This document shows positions 56,181 to 64,000 of a stretch of 64,000 bases of DNA, in pieces. Source of the stretch: Paraburkholderia fynbosensis (GTDB taxonomy: Bacteria > Pseudomonadota > Gammaproteobacteria > Burkholderiales > Burkholderiaceae); NCBI RefSeq assembly GCF_902859935.1, contig NZ_CADIKI010000001.1, positions 186,001-250,000 on the forward strand, written 5' to 3'. Position numbers and translations under genes: made by a program. The first letter of the stretch is position 1; every line of letters starts with the position of its first letter. The notes beneath the pieces were generated by a model that saw nothing but the letters and a program-made list of their open reading frames with translations, made no database searches and had not been told where the DNA came from.

Positions 56181-56294
56181 CGGAAGCGAGACAGAAGCGG
56201 CGAGCGCGCGGTTTCGGCACACGCGCCGCCTATGCAAGCGTAGACGAGGCAGCGAAATTGCGTCGGATCGACCGACGGCTCGCCTAGCGGGGGT

Positions 56295-56975
56295 TCACTC
56301 GCCGGTTTGCAGATTGCTGACGCCGCCCACCGGTTGGCCGCCGGCCTTGGCTGCTGGAGCCGCTGCCGGATCTGACGCAGCGGCGCGGCCGCTAGCCGAA
56401 GGTTGCTGCGCCGCGCCCGCTGCGGGCGCGGCTCTGGCCGCCGCAGCAGGCACCGCCTGCCCCGCCGCGAGCGGCTTCAGATTGAACGGCTGCGGATCAG
56501 AATCGTCGACGTTCATGCGGTCGCCCTCCACCGAGCCGTCGGCGGCGAACGTGCCGACCCAGTTACCGGTGATATGGGTGCCGTCGTTCGACTCCTCGAC
56601 TTCGAGCGTATCGCCATTACGGTCGCCGGCGATCAGGATCAGCTCGCCGGTATCGGTGTACTGATATTCGCCGTGCACGCCGGACGGATCGTCGGTTTTC
56701 GCACCGAGCCGCAGCACGATCTGACGCGAGCCCAGCGTGCCGGCGTAACGCGGGAATTTTGCGAACTCGGGGCTCGGCTTGAGCGGCAACTGGATCGCCG
56801 CAGGCGCCGCCAGCTGCTTGACCGCATCGCTTTCCGCCCAGGCCTGCGCGGGCGTCAACGCCACCGTGCCGGCGCACAGCAACGCGGCCGCGCTCATGAT
56901 TGCCCAACTGCGCTGTGCCGTCGCGCCCTTCAGCGCATCCTTCGCCGCGCCCTTCATCGCTTTCGATTCCCGCAT
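56295..56975 (-). CDS. exported protein with Ala/Pro-rich tail, unknown function
   Basis: ATG 56975 behind AGGAAGG gives 226 residues; other ATGs at 56990 and 57092 are possible. A signal peptide (about 20-48, SWAIMSAAALLCAGTVALTP and AQAWAES) follows a basic N terminus. The mature part (about 50-170) is beta-rich (VLRLGAKTDDPSGVHGEYQY, DTGELILIAGDRNGD, HITGNWVGTFAADGSVEGDR). The last 55 residues are Ala/Pro/Gly low complexity. Gene order suggests co-transcription with bktB (52 bp gap), with no clear functional link. Confidence 0.78.
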   Translation of the reverse strand: MRESKAMKGAAKDALKGATAQRSWAIMSAAALLCAGTVALTPAQAWAESDAVKQLAAPAAIQLPLKPSPEFAKFPRYAGTLGSRQIVLRLGAKTDDPSGVHGEYQYTDTGELILIAGDRNGDTLEVEESNDGTHITGNWVGTFAADGSVEGDRMNVDDSDPQPFNLKPLAAGQAVPAAAARAAPAAGAAQQPSASGRAAASDPAAAPAAKAGGQPVGGVSNLQTGE

Positions 56976-57027
56976 CCGTTCCTTCCTCATTACCTGATAC
57001 CTGCTTGCTACCGGTTCACTGCGAGCG

Positions 57028-58212
57028 TCAAATCCGCTCGAAGATCGCCGCGATACCCTGCCCGCCGCCGATGCACATCGTGACAAGCGCATAGCGCCCG
57101 CCGATCCGCTGCAGTTCGTATAGCGCCTTGACCGTGATCAGCGCGCCGGTTGCGCCGATCGGATGGCCCAGCGAAATGCCCGAGCCGTTCGGATTGACCT
57201 TCGTCGGATCGAAGCCGAGCTCCTTGCTGACCGCGCAGGCCTGCGCGGCGAAGGCTTCGTTCGCCTCGATCACGTCGAGATCGGCGACCGTCAGGCCGGA
57301 GCGTTCGAGCGCCTTGCGGGAAGCCGGCACCGGACCGATGCCCATGTATGCCGGATCGACGCCCGCGTGTGCATACGACACCAGCCGCGCGAGCGGCTTC
57401 ACGCCGCGCTGCTCGGCGACACCGCGCTCCATCAGCACGAGCGCCGCGGCGGCGTCGTTGATGCCGGACGCGTTGCCGGCCGTCACCGTGCCGTTTTCCT
57501 TCGCGAACACCGGCTTGAGCTTCGAGAAGTCTTCCGCCGACGCGTTCATGCGCGTGTGTTCGTCCGTGTCGAACACCGTGTCGCCCTTCTTCGACGCCAG
57601 CGTGATCGGCAGGATCTGCTCCTTGAAGTAGCCGCTCGTGATCGCGTGGGCCGCGCGGCGGTGCGATTCGAGCGCGAGCGCGTCCTGGGCTTCGCGCGAA
57701 ATGTCGTATTTGCGCGCGACGTTTTCGGCGGTCACGCCCATGTGGATCGACTGGAACGGGTCGTTCAGCGCGCCCACCATCATGTCGACGAGGCGCGCGT
57801 CGCCCATGCGCTGACCGAAGCGCGCGGCGGGCATCGAATACGGCGCGCGGCTCATGTTTTCCGCACCGCCGCCGATCGCGATGTCGGCGTCGCCGAGCAG
57901 GATGCTCTGCGCGGCCGAGACGATCGCCTGCAGGCCCGAGCCGCACAGGCGGTTCACGGTCAACGCGGGCGTGTGCTGCGCGACGCCGCCGTTGATCGCG
58001 GCGACGCGCGCCAGATACATGTCTTTTGGTTCGGTGTGCACGACGTTGCCGAACACGACGTGGCCGACTTCGTCGCCCGACACGCCGGCGCGCGTCAGTA
58101 CCTCACGCACCACCCGCGCGCCGAGATCGGTCGGCGAAACATCCTTCAGGCTGCCGCCAAAGGCGCCAATTGCCGTACGCACACCACTTACCACCACTAC
58201 GTCCCGTTGCAT
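57028..58212 (-). CDS. bktB: acetyl-CoA acetyltransferase / beta-ketothiolase, BktB type
   Basis: Condenses two acyl-CoA units; BktB-type thiolases also take propionyl-CoA, making 3-ketovaleryl-CoA for PHA copolymers. The 394 residues have nucleophile Cys90 in TVNRLCGSGLQAIVSAAQ, His in SLGHPIGATGA and Cys in MCIGGGQGIAAIFERI. The N-terminal block VVVSGVRTAIGAFGGSLKDV and the TEPKDMYLARVAAINGGV segment closely follow Cupriavidus BktB as recalled. A second thiolase gene, phaA, lies about 5.6 kb away at the window end. Confidence 0.9.
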   Translation of the reverse strand: MQRDVVVVSGVRTAIGAFGGSLKDVSPTDLGARVVREVLTRAGVSGDEVGHVVFGNVVHTEPKDMYLARVAAINGGVAQHTPALTVNRLCGSGLQAIVSAAQSILLGDADIAIGGGAENMSRAPYSMPAARFGQRMGDARLVDMMVGALNDPFQSIHMGVTAENVARKYDISREAQDALALESHRRAAHAITSGYFKEQILPITLASKKGDTVFDTDEHTRMNASAEDFSKLKPVFAKENGTVTAGNASGINDAAAALVLMERGVAEQRGVKPLARLVSYAHAGVDPAYMGIGPVPASRKALERSGLTVADLDVIEANEAFAAQACAVSKELGFDPTKVNPNGSGISLGHPIGATGALITVKALYELQRIGGRYALVTMCIGGGQGIAAIFERI

Positions 58213-58295
58213 CGCTCGCTCCTCTTTTAGTCTGTGAAAGTCTCTAAGATGATCTTGCCTTGGCGGGCCGCGCGTCGCGGCGCATGGCGTTGCGT

Positions 58296-59246
58296 TCAGC
58301 CCGCCAGAATTCGTTCGACGCTGGCTCGCGAAGGAATCGGCGCCACCGCGCCGTAGCCTTGCGTGGACAGCGCCGCGGCGACGTTCGCGTAACGCGCCGC
58401 CGCAAAAGGATCGTCGCCTTCGACAATGCGCGCGATGAACGCGCCGCCGAAGCAGTCGCCCGCGCCGGTCGCATCGACCGCGTCGACGACGTGGCCCGGC
58501 ACGACGCGCCGCTCGTCGGGCGTCGCGATATACGAGCCCTCCTTGCCGAGCTTCAGCGCGACCACGCGCGGACCCTGCCCGAGCAGGAAATCGACGATCT
58601 CGTCACGCCCCGTCAAGCCGGTCAGGTCGGTGACGTCGTCCCAGCTCGGCAGGCAGATGTCGGTTTGACGGATCGCTTCGAGCATCACCGCGCGGGCCCG
58701 CGCGAGCGGCCACAGCTTCAGGCGCAGGTTGGTGTCGAAACTCACGCGCACACCGTTGGCGCGCGCGTGCGCGATCGCTTCCAGTGCGGCATCGCAGGCG
58801 CTCAGGCTGATCGCGAGGCTGATGCCCGACAGATGCACGACCTTGGCCGCGGCGATCGCGTCGCGCGGCAAATCGTGCGGCGCATAGCGGCTCGCGGCCG
58901 AACCGGCGCGCAGGTAGTCGAATGCGTGGCCGTTCGGACCGTGCGACACGAAATAGACGCCGGTGGACGCGTGCGGATCGATGCGCACGAGCGACGTATC
59001 CACCTGCTCGCGCTCCCACAGATCGACCAGCAGACGCCCGAAATGATCCGCGCCGACCGCCGACACGAAACCGGTGCGCGCGCCCTGGCGCGCCGCCGCG
59101 ATGCAGAAGTTCGACGTGTCGCCGCCGAAGCCCTGCAAATAGTTCGGCTGGTCTTTCGCCGACTGGTTGAATTCGATCATCGCTTCGCCGAGGGCGAGGA
59201 CCGCTGCGGGCTGGCTTTGCGGCGTTGCGGCAATGCTTGCGGTCAT
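58296..59246 (-). CDS. kdgK: PfkB-family sugar kinase, probable 2-dehydro-3-deoxygluconate kinase
   Basis: Ribokinase-like enzyme of 316 residues. The N-terminal signature FGGDTSNFCIAAARQGART and C-terminal VDAVDATGAGDCFGGAF with catalytic Asp are clear. The opening LALGEAMIEFNQ and YLRAGSAASRYAP are of the KDG-kinase type, which phosphorylates KDG in the Entner-Doudoroff-linked uronate route; fructokinase or ribokinase remain possible. It starts only 3 bp after the rimO stop, so the two are probably translated from one message. Confidence 0.84.
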   Translation of the reverse strand: MTASIAATPQSQPAAVLALGEAMIEFNQSAKDQPNYLQGFGGDTSNFCIAAARQGARTGFVSAVGADHFGRLLVDLWEREQVDTSLVRIDPHASTGVYFVSHGPNGHAFDYLRAGSAASRYAPHDLPRDAIAAAKVVHLSGISLAISLSACDAALEAIAHARANGVRVSFDTNLRLKLWPLARARAVMLEAIRQTDICLPSWDDVTDLTGLTGRDEIVDFLLGQGPRVVALKLGKEGSYIATPDERRVVPGHVVDAVDATGAGDCFGGAFIARIVEGDDPFAAARYANVAAALSTQGYGAVAPIPSRASVERILAG

Positions 59247-59249
59247 CGC

Positions 59250-60647
59250 TTAGACCTCGCCCCACAGGTCGTGCCCGTCCGCGCCGGTGATCTTCACCGA
59301 CACGAAATCGCCAACCTTGTAGCGTTTGGACGCCTTGGTAGCCGGCGCGATATACACCACGCCGTCGATCTCCGGCGCGTCCGCGGCGGTGCGGCCAATG
59401 CCGCCATCGGCGTTGATCTCGTCGACCAGCACCTTCAGCGTCTTGCCGACCTTCTTCGCGATCCGTTTCGCCGACACTTCCTCCGCCACTTCCATGAAGC
59501 GCGCGCGACGCTCTTCACGCACTTCGTCGGGCAACGCGCCGTCGAGTTCGTTGGCGCTCGCGCCTTCGACCGGCGAATACGCAAAGCAGCCGACGCGGTC
59601 CAGTTCCGCCTCGCGGATGAAGTCGAGCAGCGTCTCGAACTGCTCCTCGGTCTCACCGGGGAAGCCGGCGATGAACGTGCTGCGGATCGTCAGATCCGGG
59701 CACATCTCACGCCATGCCTTGACGCGCTCCATCACCTTCTCGGCGTTGGCCGGGCGCTTCATGCGCTTGAGCACTTCGGGATGCGCGTGCTGGAACGGCA
59801 CGTCGAGATACGGCAGTACGTGACCCTTGTATGGGCCTTCGGCCATCATCGGGATGACTTCGTCGACGCTCGGATACGGATACACGTAATGCAGACGCAC
59901 CCACGCGCCGTATTGCGCGGCGAGTTCGCCGAGCGCGCCGACCAGATCGGTCATGCGCGTCTTGATCGGCTTGCCGTTCCAGAAACCGGTGCGATATTTG
60001 ACGTCGACGCCATAGGCGCTCGTGTCCTGCGAAATCACCAGCAGTTCCTTCACGCCGGACTTGAACAGGTTTTCCGCTTCGAGCATCACTTCGGCGACGG
60101 GGCGCGACACGAGGTCGCCGCGCATCGACGGGATGATGCAGAACGTGCAGCGATGGTTGCAGCCTTCGGAAATCTTCAGATACGCATAGTGACGCGGCGT
60201 GAGCTTGATGCCCGCCGCGGGCACCAGGTCGACAAACGGGTCGTGCGGCTTCGGCAGGTGCTTGTGCACGTGCTGCATCACTTCGCCGACCGCGTGCGGG
60301 CCAGTCACGGCCAGCACCTTCGGATGCACCTCCTCGATCAGCCCCGAGCCGCTGCCGCTCTTCTTCGCGCCGAGGCAACCGGTGACGATCACCTTGCCGT
60401 TCTCGTTCAGCGCTTCGCCAATTGCGTCGAGGCTTTCCTGCACCGCTTCGTCGATGAAGCCGCAGGTGTTGACGACCACGAGGTCCGCGCCGTCGTACGT
60501 ACCGGAAATTTCGTAACCTTCGGCGCGCAACTGGGTGATGATCTGCTCGGAATCGACTAGCGCTTTCGGGCAGCCGAGCGAGACAAAACCGACTTTAGGC
60601 GCGGCTGCAGGCGCGGCGGTCGGGGCAATCGTAGGGGTGACAGACAT
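59250..60647 (-). CDS. rimO: ribosomal protein S12 methylthiotransferase RimO
   Basis: Radical-SAM enzyme adding a methylthio group to an Asp of ribosomal protein S12. ATG 60647 gives 465 residues (60659 would add four). The N-terminal MTTase domain ligands are Cys26, Cys62 and Cys91, the radical-SAM cluster is C163xxxC167xxC170 in [17 protein letters not shown], and a C-terminal TRAM domain follows (about 390-465). The signature [18 protein letters not shown] separates it from MiaB. No strong ribosome-binding site is seen at either start. Confidence 0.95.
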   Translation of the reverse strand: MSVTPTIAPTAAPAAAPKVGFVSLGCPKALVDSEQIITQLRAEGYEISGTYDGADLVVVNTCGFIDEAVQESLDAIGEALNENGKVIVTGCLGAKKSGSGSGLIEEVHPKVLAVTGPHAVGEVMQHVHKHLPKPHDPFVDLVPAAGIKLTPRHYAYLKISEGCNHRCTFCIIPSMRGDLVSRPVAEVMLEAENLFKSGVKELLVISQDTSAYGVDVKYRTGFWNGKPIKTRMTDLVGALGELAAQYGAWVRLHYVYPYPSVDEVIPMMAEGPYKGHVLPYLDVPFQHAHPEVLKRMKRPANAEKVMERVKAWREMCPDLTIRSTFIAGFPGETEEQFETLLDFIREAELDRVGCFAYSPVEGASANELDGALPDEVREERRARFMEVAEEVSAKRIAKKVGKTLKVLVDEINADGGIGRTAADAPEIDGVVYIAPATKASKRYKVGDFVSVKITGADGHDLWGEV

Positions 60648-60730
60648 GGGGGACCGCATGAAGACGTTAAACCTTGAATTGTAGCGGTTCGGCACGGCCA
60701 CCGCTCGTAAGTCTTTGAATTTTAGCGCTC

Positions 60731-61753
60731 TCAACCCGTCACGGCTTCGGCCACATCGAGCTGTTCGGCGTATTCGCATCGAGATAGGCGCGGCGATGTG
60801 CCGGAAGCCAGCGCCTGCTCGATCACACCGAGAATTTCGCGGGAATCCTGCACACGCCGGATCACTGCGTGCAGTTCGGCCGCCTGTGGCCAGGTCCGCT
60901 GGAGGTAGCTGAGCCACTTCTTGACGCGGCCGTGCTCGTGGCTATGCGTCGCACGGGCCTGCAACTTCTTCAGATATCCGGCGATATCGCGAAGCACGCG
61001 CCGCCATTCCACATCGGATGGGGACGGGTCCATCAGTCCGCGGATTCGCAGCGCAAGGAACGGGTCCGACACGGCGCCGCGACCGAGCATCACGTCGGCG
61101 CAGCCGCTAACGGTTCGGCATCGCTCCCAGTCCGCCACGCTCCAGACTTCGCCGTTTGCGATGACCGGTACGCGAACGGCCGTGTCGATACGCGCGATCC
61201 ATTCCCAGTGGGCCGGCGGCCGGTAGGCCTGATCGCGCGTGCGCGCATGCACGACGAGCGAGGCCGCGCCGCCTTCCGCAAGCGCGAGCGCGCAATCGAT
61301 CGCCCGCGCGGTATCGGACACGCCGAGGCGCATTTTCGCCGTCACGGCGACGTTGGCCGGCACTGCCGCGCGAACGGCCGAGACGATCCGGTGCAACTGC
61401 TCGGGGTCGGCCAGCAGCATGGCGCCGCCGCCGTGCTGATTGACGAGTTTGGCGGGACAGCCGAAATTCAGATCGACCCCGTATGGCGACAAGGCGGCCG
61501 CTTGCGCCGCATTGCGGGCCATCCACCCGGGATCGCTGCCGAGCAGCTGGATCACCATCGGCGTACCGCTCGCGGTGCGGCTTCCGTGGAGGACTTCGGG
61601 CGCCTCCCTCTCGTAGACGCGGGCGGGCAGCAACGAGCCCGTCACGCGGACAAACTCCGACACGCAGCCGTCGAAGCCGCCCGTGCCGGTCAGCACGTCG
61701 CGCAATACGTAGTCCGCGAGCCCCTCCATCGGGGCGAGAAACAGCCGGCTCAC
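60731..61753 (-). CDS. dusC: tRNA-dihydrouridine(16) synthase DusC
   Basis: FMN enzyme reducing U16 of tRNAs. The 340 residues begin [20 protein letters not shown] (GTG start). Active-site Cys99 is in [20 protein letters not shown], and the flavin-binding region [18 protein letters not shown] and [20 protein letters not shown] are intact. DusC is favoured over DusA/B by the FLAPMEG...YVLRDV opening and length. The GTG overlaps the stop of a small upstream frame (GTGA), possibly giving translational coupling. It precedes rimO on the same strand by 83 bp. Confidence 0.93.
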   Translation of the reverse strand: MSRLFLAPMEGLADYVLRDVLTGTGGFDGCVSEFVRVTGSLLPARVYEREAPEVLHGSRTASGTPMVIQLLGSDPGWMARNAAQAAALSPYGVDLNFGCPAKLVNQHGGGAMLLADPEQLHRIVSAVRAAVPANVAVTAKMRLGVSDTARAIDCALALAEGGAASLVVHARTRDQAYRPPAHWEWIARIDTAVRVPVIANGEVWSVADWERCRTVSGCADVMLGRGAVSDPFLALRIRGLMDPSPSDVEWRRVLRDIAGYLKKLQARATHSHEHGRVKKWLSYLQRTWPQAAELHAVIRRVQDSREILGVIEQALASGTSPRLSRCEYAEQLDVAEAVTG

Positions 61754-61926
61754 GCGGGGGCCTGCTTATGCGATCCGCCGGTCAAGCGAGGCTGACCGGT
61801 GCGGCCTTCGGAGTCGAAGGGCCCGATGCGATGGGGAAATTGATCTGCGACATAAAGCAAAGCGGGCCCGGTTCGAGCGATGACGATGGCGAGAATGGGA
61901 AGTGAAGGAAGGGGTTCAAGGGTCAT
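61750..61926 (-). CDS. possible 58-residue leader ORF before dusC
   Basis: ATG 61926 with AGGGG five bases upstream opens a 58-residue frame (MTLEPLPSLPILAIVIARTG ...) whose TGA overlaps the dusC GTG by three bases (GTGA). dusC itself has a weak ribosome-binding site, so coupling is plausible. The protein is unrecognised and composition is not strongly coding-like; it may be chance. Confidence 0.3.
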   Translation of the reverse strand: MTLEPLPSLPILAIVIARTGPALLYVADQFPHRIGPFDSEGRTGQPRLTGGSHKQAPA

Positions 61927-62119
61927 GAAGACCCCTACCCTATGGAAGAGCACCTGCGCGCTCAAGCGCTGATTGTACCGCGCGGCGGCTACGCACCTGT
62001 GCTTGCGTGGGCAGAAGCGCGAAGGTGACGCAGGCGGCGGCGCAAACAACCGCATGCCACATGTAGCTGCAGCCCCCTTGAAGCCGTCACGTTGAAGCGA
62101 CCCGCAACACCCCACGCTA
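61927..62119. other. spacer between phaR and dusC, nothing identified
   Basis: Together with the possible leader ORF this makes a 366-bp stretch without a firm gene. No terminator hairpin with a T run was found after phaR. Confidence 0.4.
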
Positions 62120-62737
62120 TTACTTCTTCTGCGGTTCCGGATCGGTTTGCGGCGTGCCCGGCGCGTTTCCGCCACTCCCGGCATTAACCGCGCCGCCCGG
62201 CGTGAACGGGAAGGTGGCGAACATCGACTTCGCCTGGTTCTGCATCTGCTCCTGCATTTGCACGAACATGTTCTTCGATTGCTCGATATAGCTGGTCATC
62301 ATGCCCTGCATCATCGGAGCCTGCATGTTCATGAACTGCGACCAGACTTCCGGATTCATCGCCTTGCCTTCGTACAGATTCTTCGACTGGTCGGCGAGCT
62401 TCGCCTGAATGTCGATGAAGGCCTGGATGTTCTTTTCCAGATACGTGCCCATCATGCCCTGCATCGCATGGCCGTAGAAACGGATGATCTGCGACAGCAT
62501 CGACGACGAGAACATAGGCAAGCCGCCGCTCTCCTCTTCGAGGATGATCTGCAACAGGATGGCGCGCGTCAGGTCCTCGTTGCTCTTCGCATCGATGACC
62601 TTGAAATCCTCCTGATCGAGCACGAGCTGCTTGACATCCGTGAGCGTGATGTACGTGCTTGTCTCGGTATCGTAGAGCCGACGATTCGGATATTTCTTGA
62701 TCAGTCGATCGGCTGTTTTCTTTGTAGTAGTGGTCAT
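62120..62737 (-). CDS. phaR: polyhydroxyalkanoate synthesis repressor PhaR
   Basis: DNA- and PHA-binding regulator that represses the phasin gene phaP until granules form. ATG 62737 gives 205 residues. The N-terminal DNA/PHA-binding domain has the hallmark RLIKKYPNRRLYDTETSTYI (about 11-30), followed by VKQLVLDQEDFKVIDAKSNE and the Met/Gln-rich helical half (IIRFYGHAMQGMMGTYLEKN, MQEQMQNQAKSMF). The close likeness to the Cupriavidus protein is from memory. The upstream frame to 62800 is not used. Confidence 0.95.
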   Translation of the reverse strand: MTTTTKKTADRLIKKYPNRRLYDTETSTYITLTDVKQLVLDQEDFKVIDAKSNEDLTRAILLQIILEEESGGLPMFSSSMLSQIIRFYGHAMQGMMGTYLEKNIQAFIDIQAKLADQSKNLYEGKAMNPEVWSQFMNMQAPMMQGMMTSYIEQSKNMFVQMQEQMQNQAKSMFATFPFTPGGAVNAGSGGNAPGTPQTDPEPQKK

Positions 62738-62870
62738 GTAACGCCTTTGAGCGCGAGTTGAGCGCGGAAACGGCGTCAGCCGGTTGCGCAATCGGGCCAT
62801 TGCGCAACCGGGACGCCGCCGGAACCATCTGAGCCGGAGCGCACCGCCTTGCGAGCGGCGCGCCGGTGAC

Positions 62871-63611
62871 TCAGCCCATATGCAAACCGCCGTTCAGCGA
62901 AAAATCAGCGCCCGTGGAGAAGCCCGACTCATCCGACGCGAGCCACGCGACGATCGAGCCGATTTCGTCCGGCTGACCCAGGCGGCGCACCGGAATCGTC
63001 GCCACGATCTTTTCCAGCACGTCCGGACGGATCGACTTGACCATGTCGGTGCCGATGTAGCCCGGCGACACGGTGTTGACCGTCACGCCCTTGGTGGCCA
63101 CTTCCTGCGCAAGCGACATCGTGAAGCCGTGAATACCGGCCTTCGCGGTCGAGTAGTTGGTCTGGCCGAACTGGCCTTTCTGGCCGTTCACCGACGAGAT
63201 GTTGATGACGCGGCCCCAGCCACGCTCGACCATGCCGTCGATCACCTGCTTCGTGACGTTGAAGAGGCTGGTCAGGTTGGTGTCGATCACCGCCGTCCAG
63301 TCTTCATGCGTCATCTTGCGGAACACGACGTCGCGCGTAATGCCGGCGTTGTTCACCAGCACATCGATCTCGCCGACTTCGGCCTTGACCTTCTCGAACG
63401 CGGCCTTGGTCGATTCCCAATCGCCGACATTGCCTTCGGACGCGATGAAATCGAAGCCCAGCGCTTTCTGCTCCTCGAGCCACTTCACGCGGCGCGGCGA
63501 ATTCGGGCCGCAGCCCGCGATCACCTTGAAGCCCTCTTTGTGCAGTCGCTGGCAAATGCTCGTGCCGATACCGCCCATCCCGCCCGTTACGTACGCAATT
63601 CGCTGTGTCAT
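62871..63611 (-). CDS. phaB: acetoacetyl-CoA reductase PhaB (NADPH)
   Basis: Short-chain dehydrogenase producing (R)-3-hydroxybutyryl-CoA for PHB synthesis. The 246-residue length is typical. The cofactor loop is VTGGMGGIGTSICQRL (about 8-23), the NNAG motif LVNNAGITRD is at 86-95, and the catalytic set is Ser140, Tyr153 and Lys157 in NISSVNGQKGQFGQTNYSTA. It lies between phaA and phaR in the usual phaCABR order. Confidence 0.96.
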   Translation of the reverse strand: MTQRIAYVTGGMGGIGTSICQRLHKEGFKVIAGCGPNSPRRVKWLEEQKALGFDFIASEGNVGDWESTKAAFEKVKAEVGEIDVLVNNAGITRDVVFRKMTHEDWTAVIDTNLTSLFNVTKQVIDGMVERGWGRVINISSVNGQKGQFGQTNYSTAKAGIHGFTMSLAQEVATKGVTVNTVSPGYIGTDMVKSIRPDVLEKIVATIPVRRLGQPDEIGSIVAWLASDESGFSTGADFSLNGGLHMG

Positions 63612-63818
63612 AAACTACACTCCGTTATCGTTTTTCGAGGCGCCGACCGGCAACCTCTTCCCTCGTCTGGTGCTTCATCTCCACTGCCGCCGGGCGACCG
63701 GCCGACGAGGCCACTGCTGATACCACGCGCCACCTGCTTCGCCGTGACGCGCGGCAACCTTGCCTGATGATGCCTGCCTGCCGGCCGGCGCCTCGCTGCG
63801 CCGGTCAGCGCGGCGTCC

Positions 63819-64000
<182 letters not shown>

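Noticed and set aside
56131..56200. Short repeats as a CRISPR array
   Set aside because: Units are 10 bp and abut one another with no spacers; no cas genes in the window.
58260..60560. A 766-aa plus-strand open frame opposite the sugar kinase and rimO genes
   Set aside because: Spans two complete genes in antisense and has shadow-like composition.

Overview
This window looks like a GC-rich betaproteobacterial chromosome, most likely Burkholderiales and close to Paraburkholderia/Burkholderia. The grounds are the tig-clpP-clpX-lon-hupB-tRNA-ppiD block, an AhpC/AhpD pair, an OmpR/EnvZ pair, the phaA-phaB-phaR (PHA) genes with a separate BktB-type thiolase, and strong G/C third-position bias that leaves long false open frames opposite almost every gene. 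No plasmid, phage, IS element or CRISPR array is visible. The content is mainly core chromosome with a more accessory middle.

Layout. 1-6.7 kb: end of an NAD(P)HX repair enzyme, pgi, an orphan YbbA/LolD-type ATPase divergent from the esterase tesA (the two ATGs overlap), a small lipoprotein and ppiD. 6.8-13.9 kb: two tRNAs, hupB, lon, clpX, clpP and tig, all on the minus strand, forming a protein quality-control block. 14.5-25.8 kb: glycerate kinase, a MarR regulator, a DUF3999 protein, tRNA-Leu, a squalene-synthase-like protein with altered active-site motifs, a Tat-exported DUF1501 protein, ompR-envZ with a candidate operator, and ahpC-ahpD separated by an intrinsic terminator. 25.9-30.8 kb: ispD-ispF divergent from mfd.

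30.9-54.7 kb is the more variable part: argE, a PLP dehydratase, mscL, a three-gene phosphorelay (membrane histidine kinase, lone receiver, soluble hybrid kinase) with no DNA-binding output, an AsmA-like protein whose stop codon overlaps the start of a 44-residue membrane protein, a FetAB-type iron exporter, a divergent oxidoreductase/LysR pair, the NHEJ genes ku and ligD followed by a small disordered protein, an orphan cytochrome P450, serB and a frameshifted membrane-protein remnant. 54.9-64.0 kb: a Cys/Met-metabolism PLP enzyme, a secreted Ala/Pro-rich protein, bktB, a sugar kinase, rimO and dusC, then phaR, phaB and the end of phaA, all on the minus strand.

Functional themes are proteostasis, envelope and osmotic sensing, peroxide defence, DNA repair (mfd, ku, ligD) and PHA storage with two thiolases. 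I did not find one clearly new multi-gene system. The best leads are the phosphorelay without an output, the small protein coupled to the AsmA gene, the disordered protein after ligD, and the likely non-catalytic squalene-synthase homologue. All names come from reading motifs and overall sequence; no database search was run.
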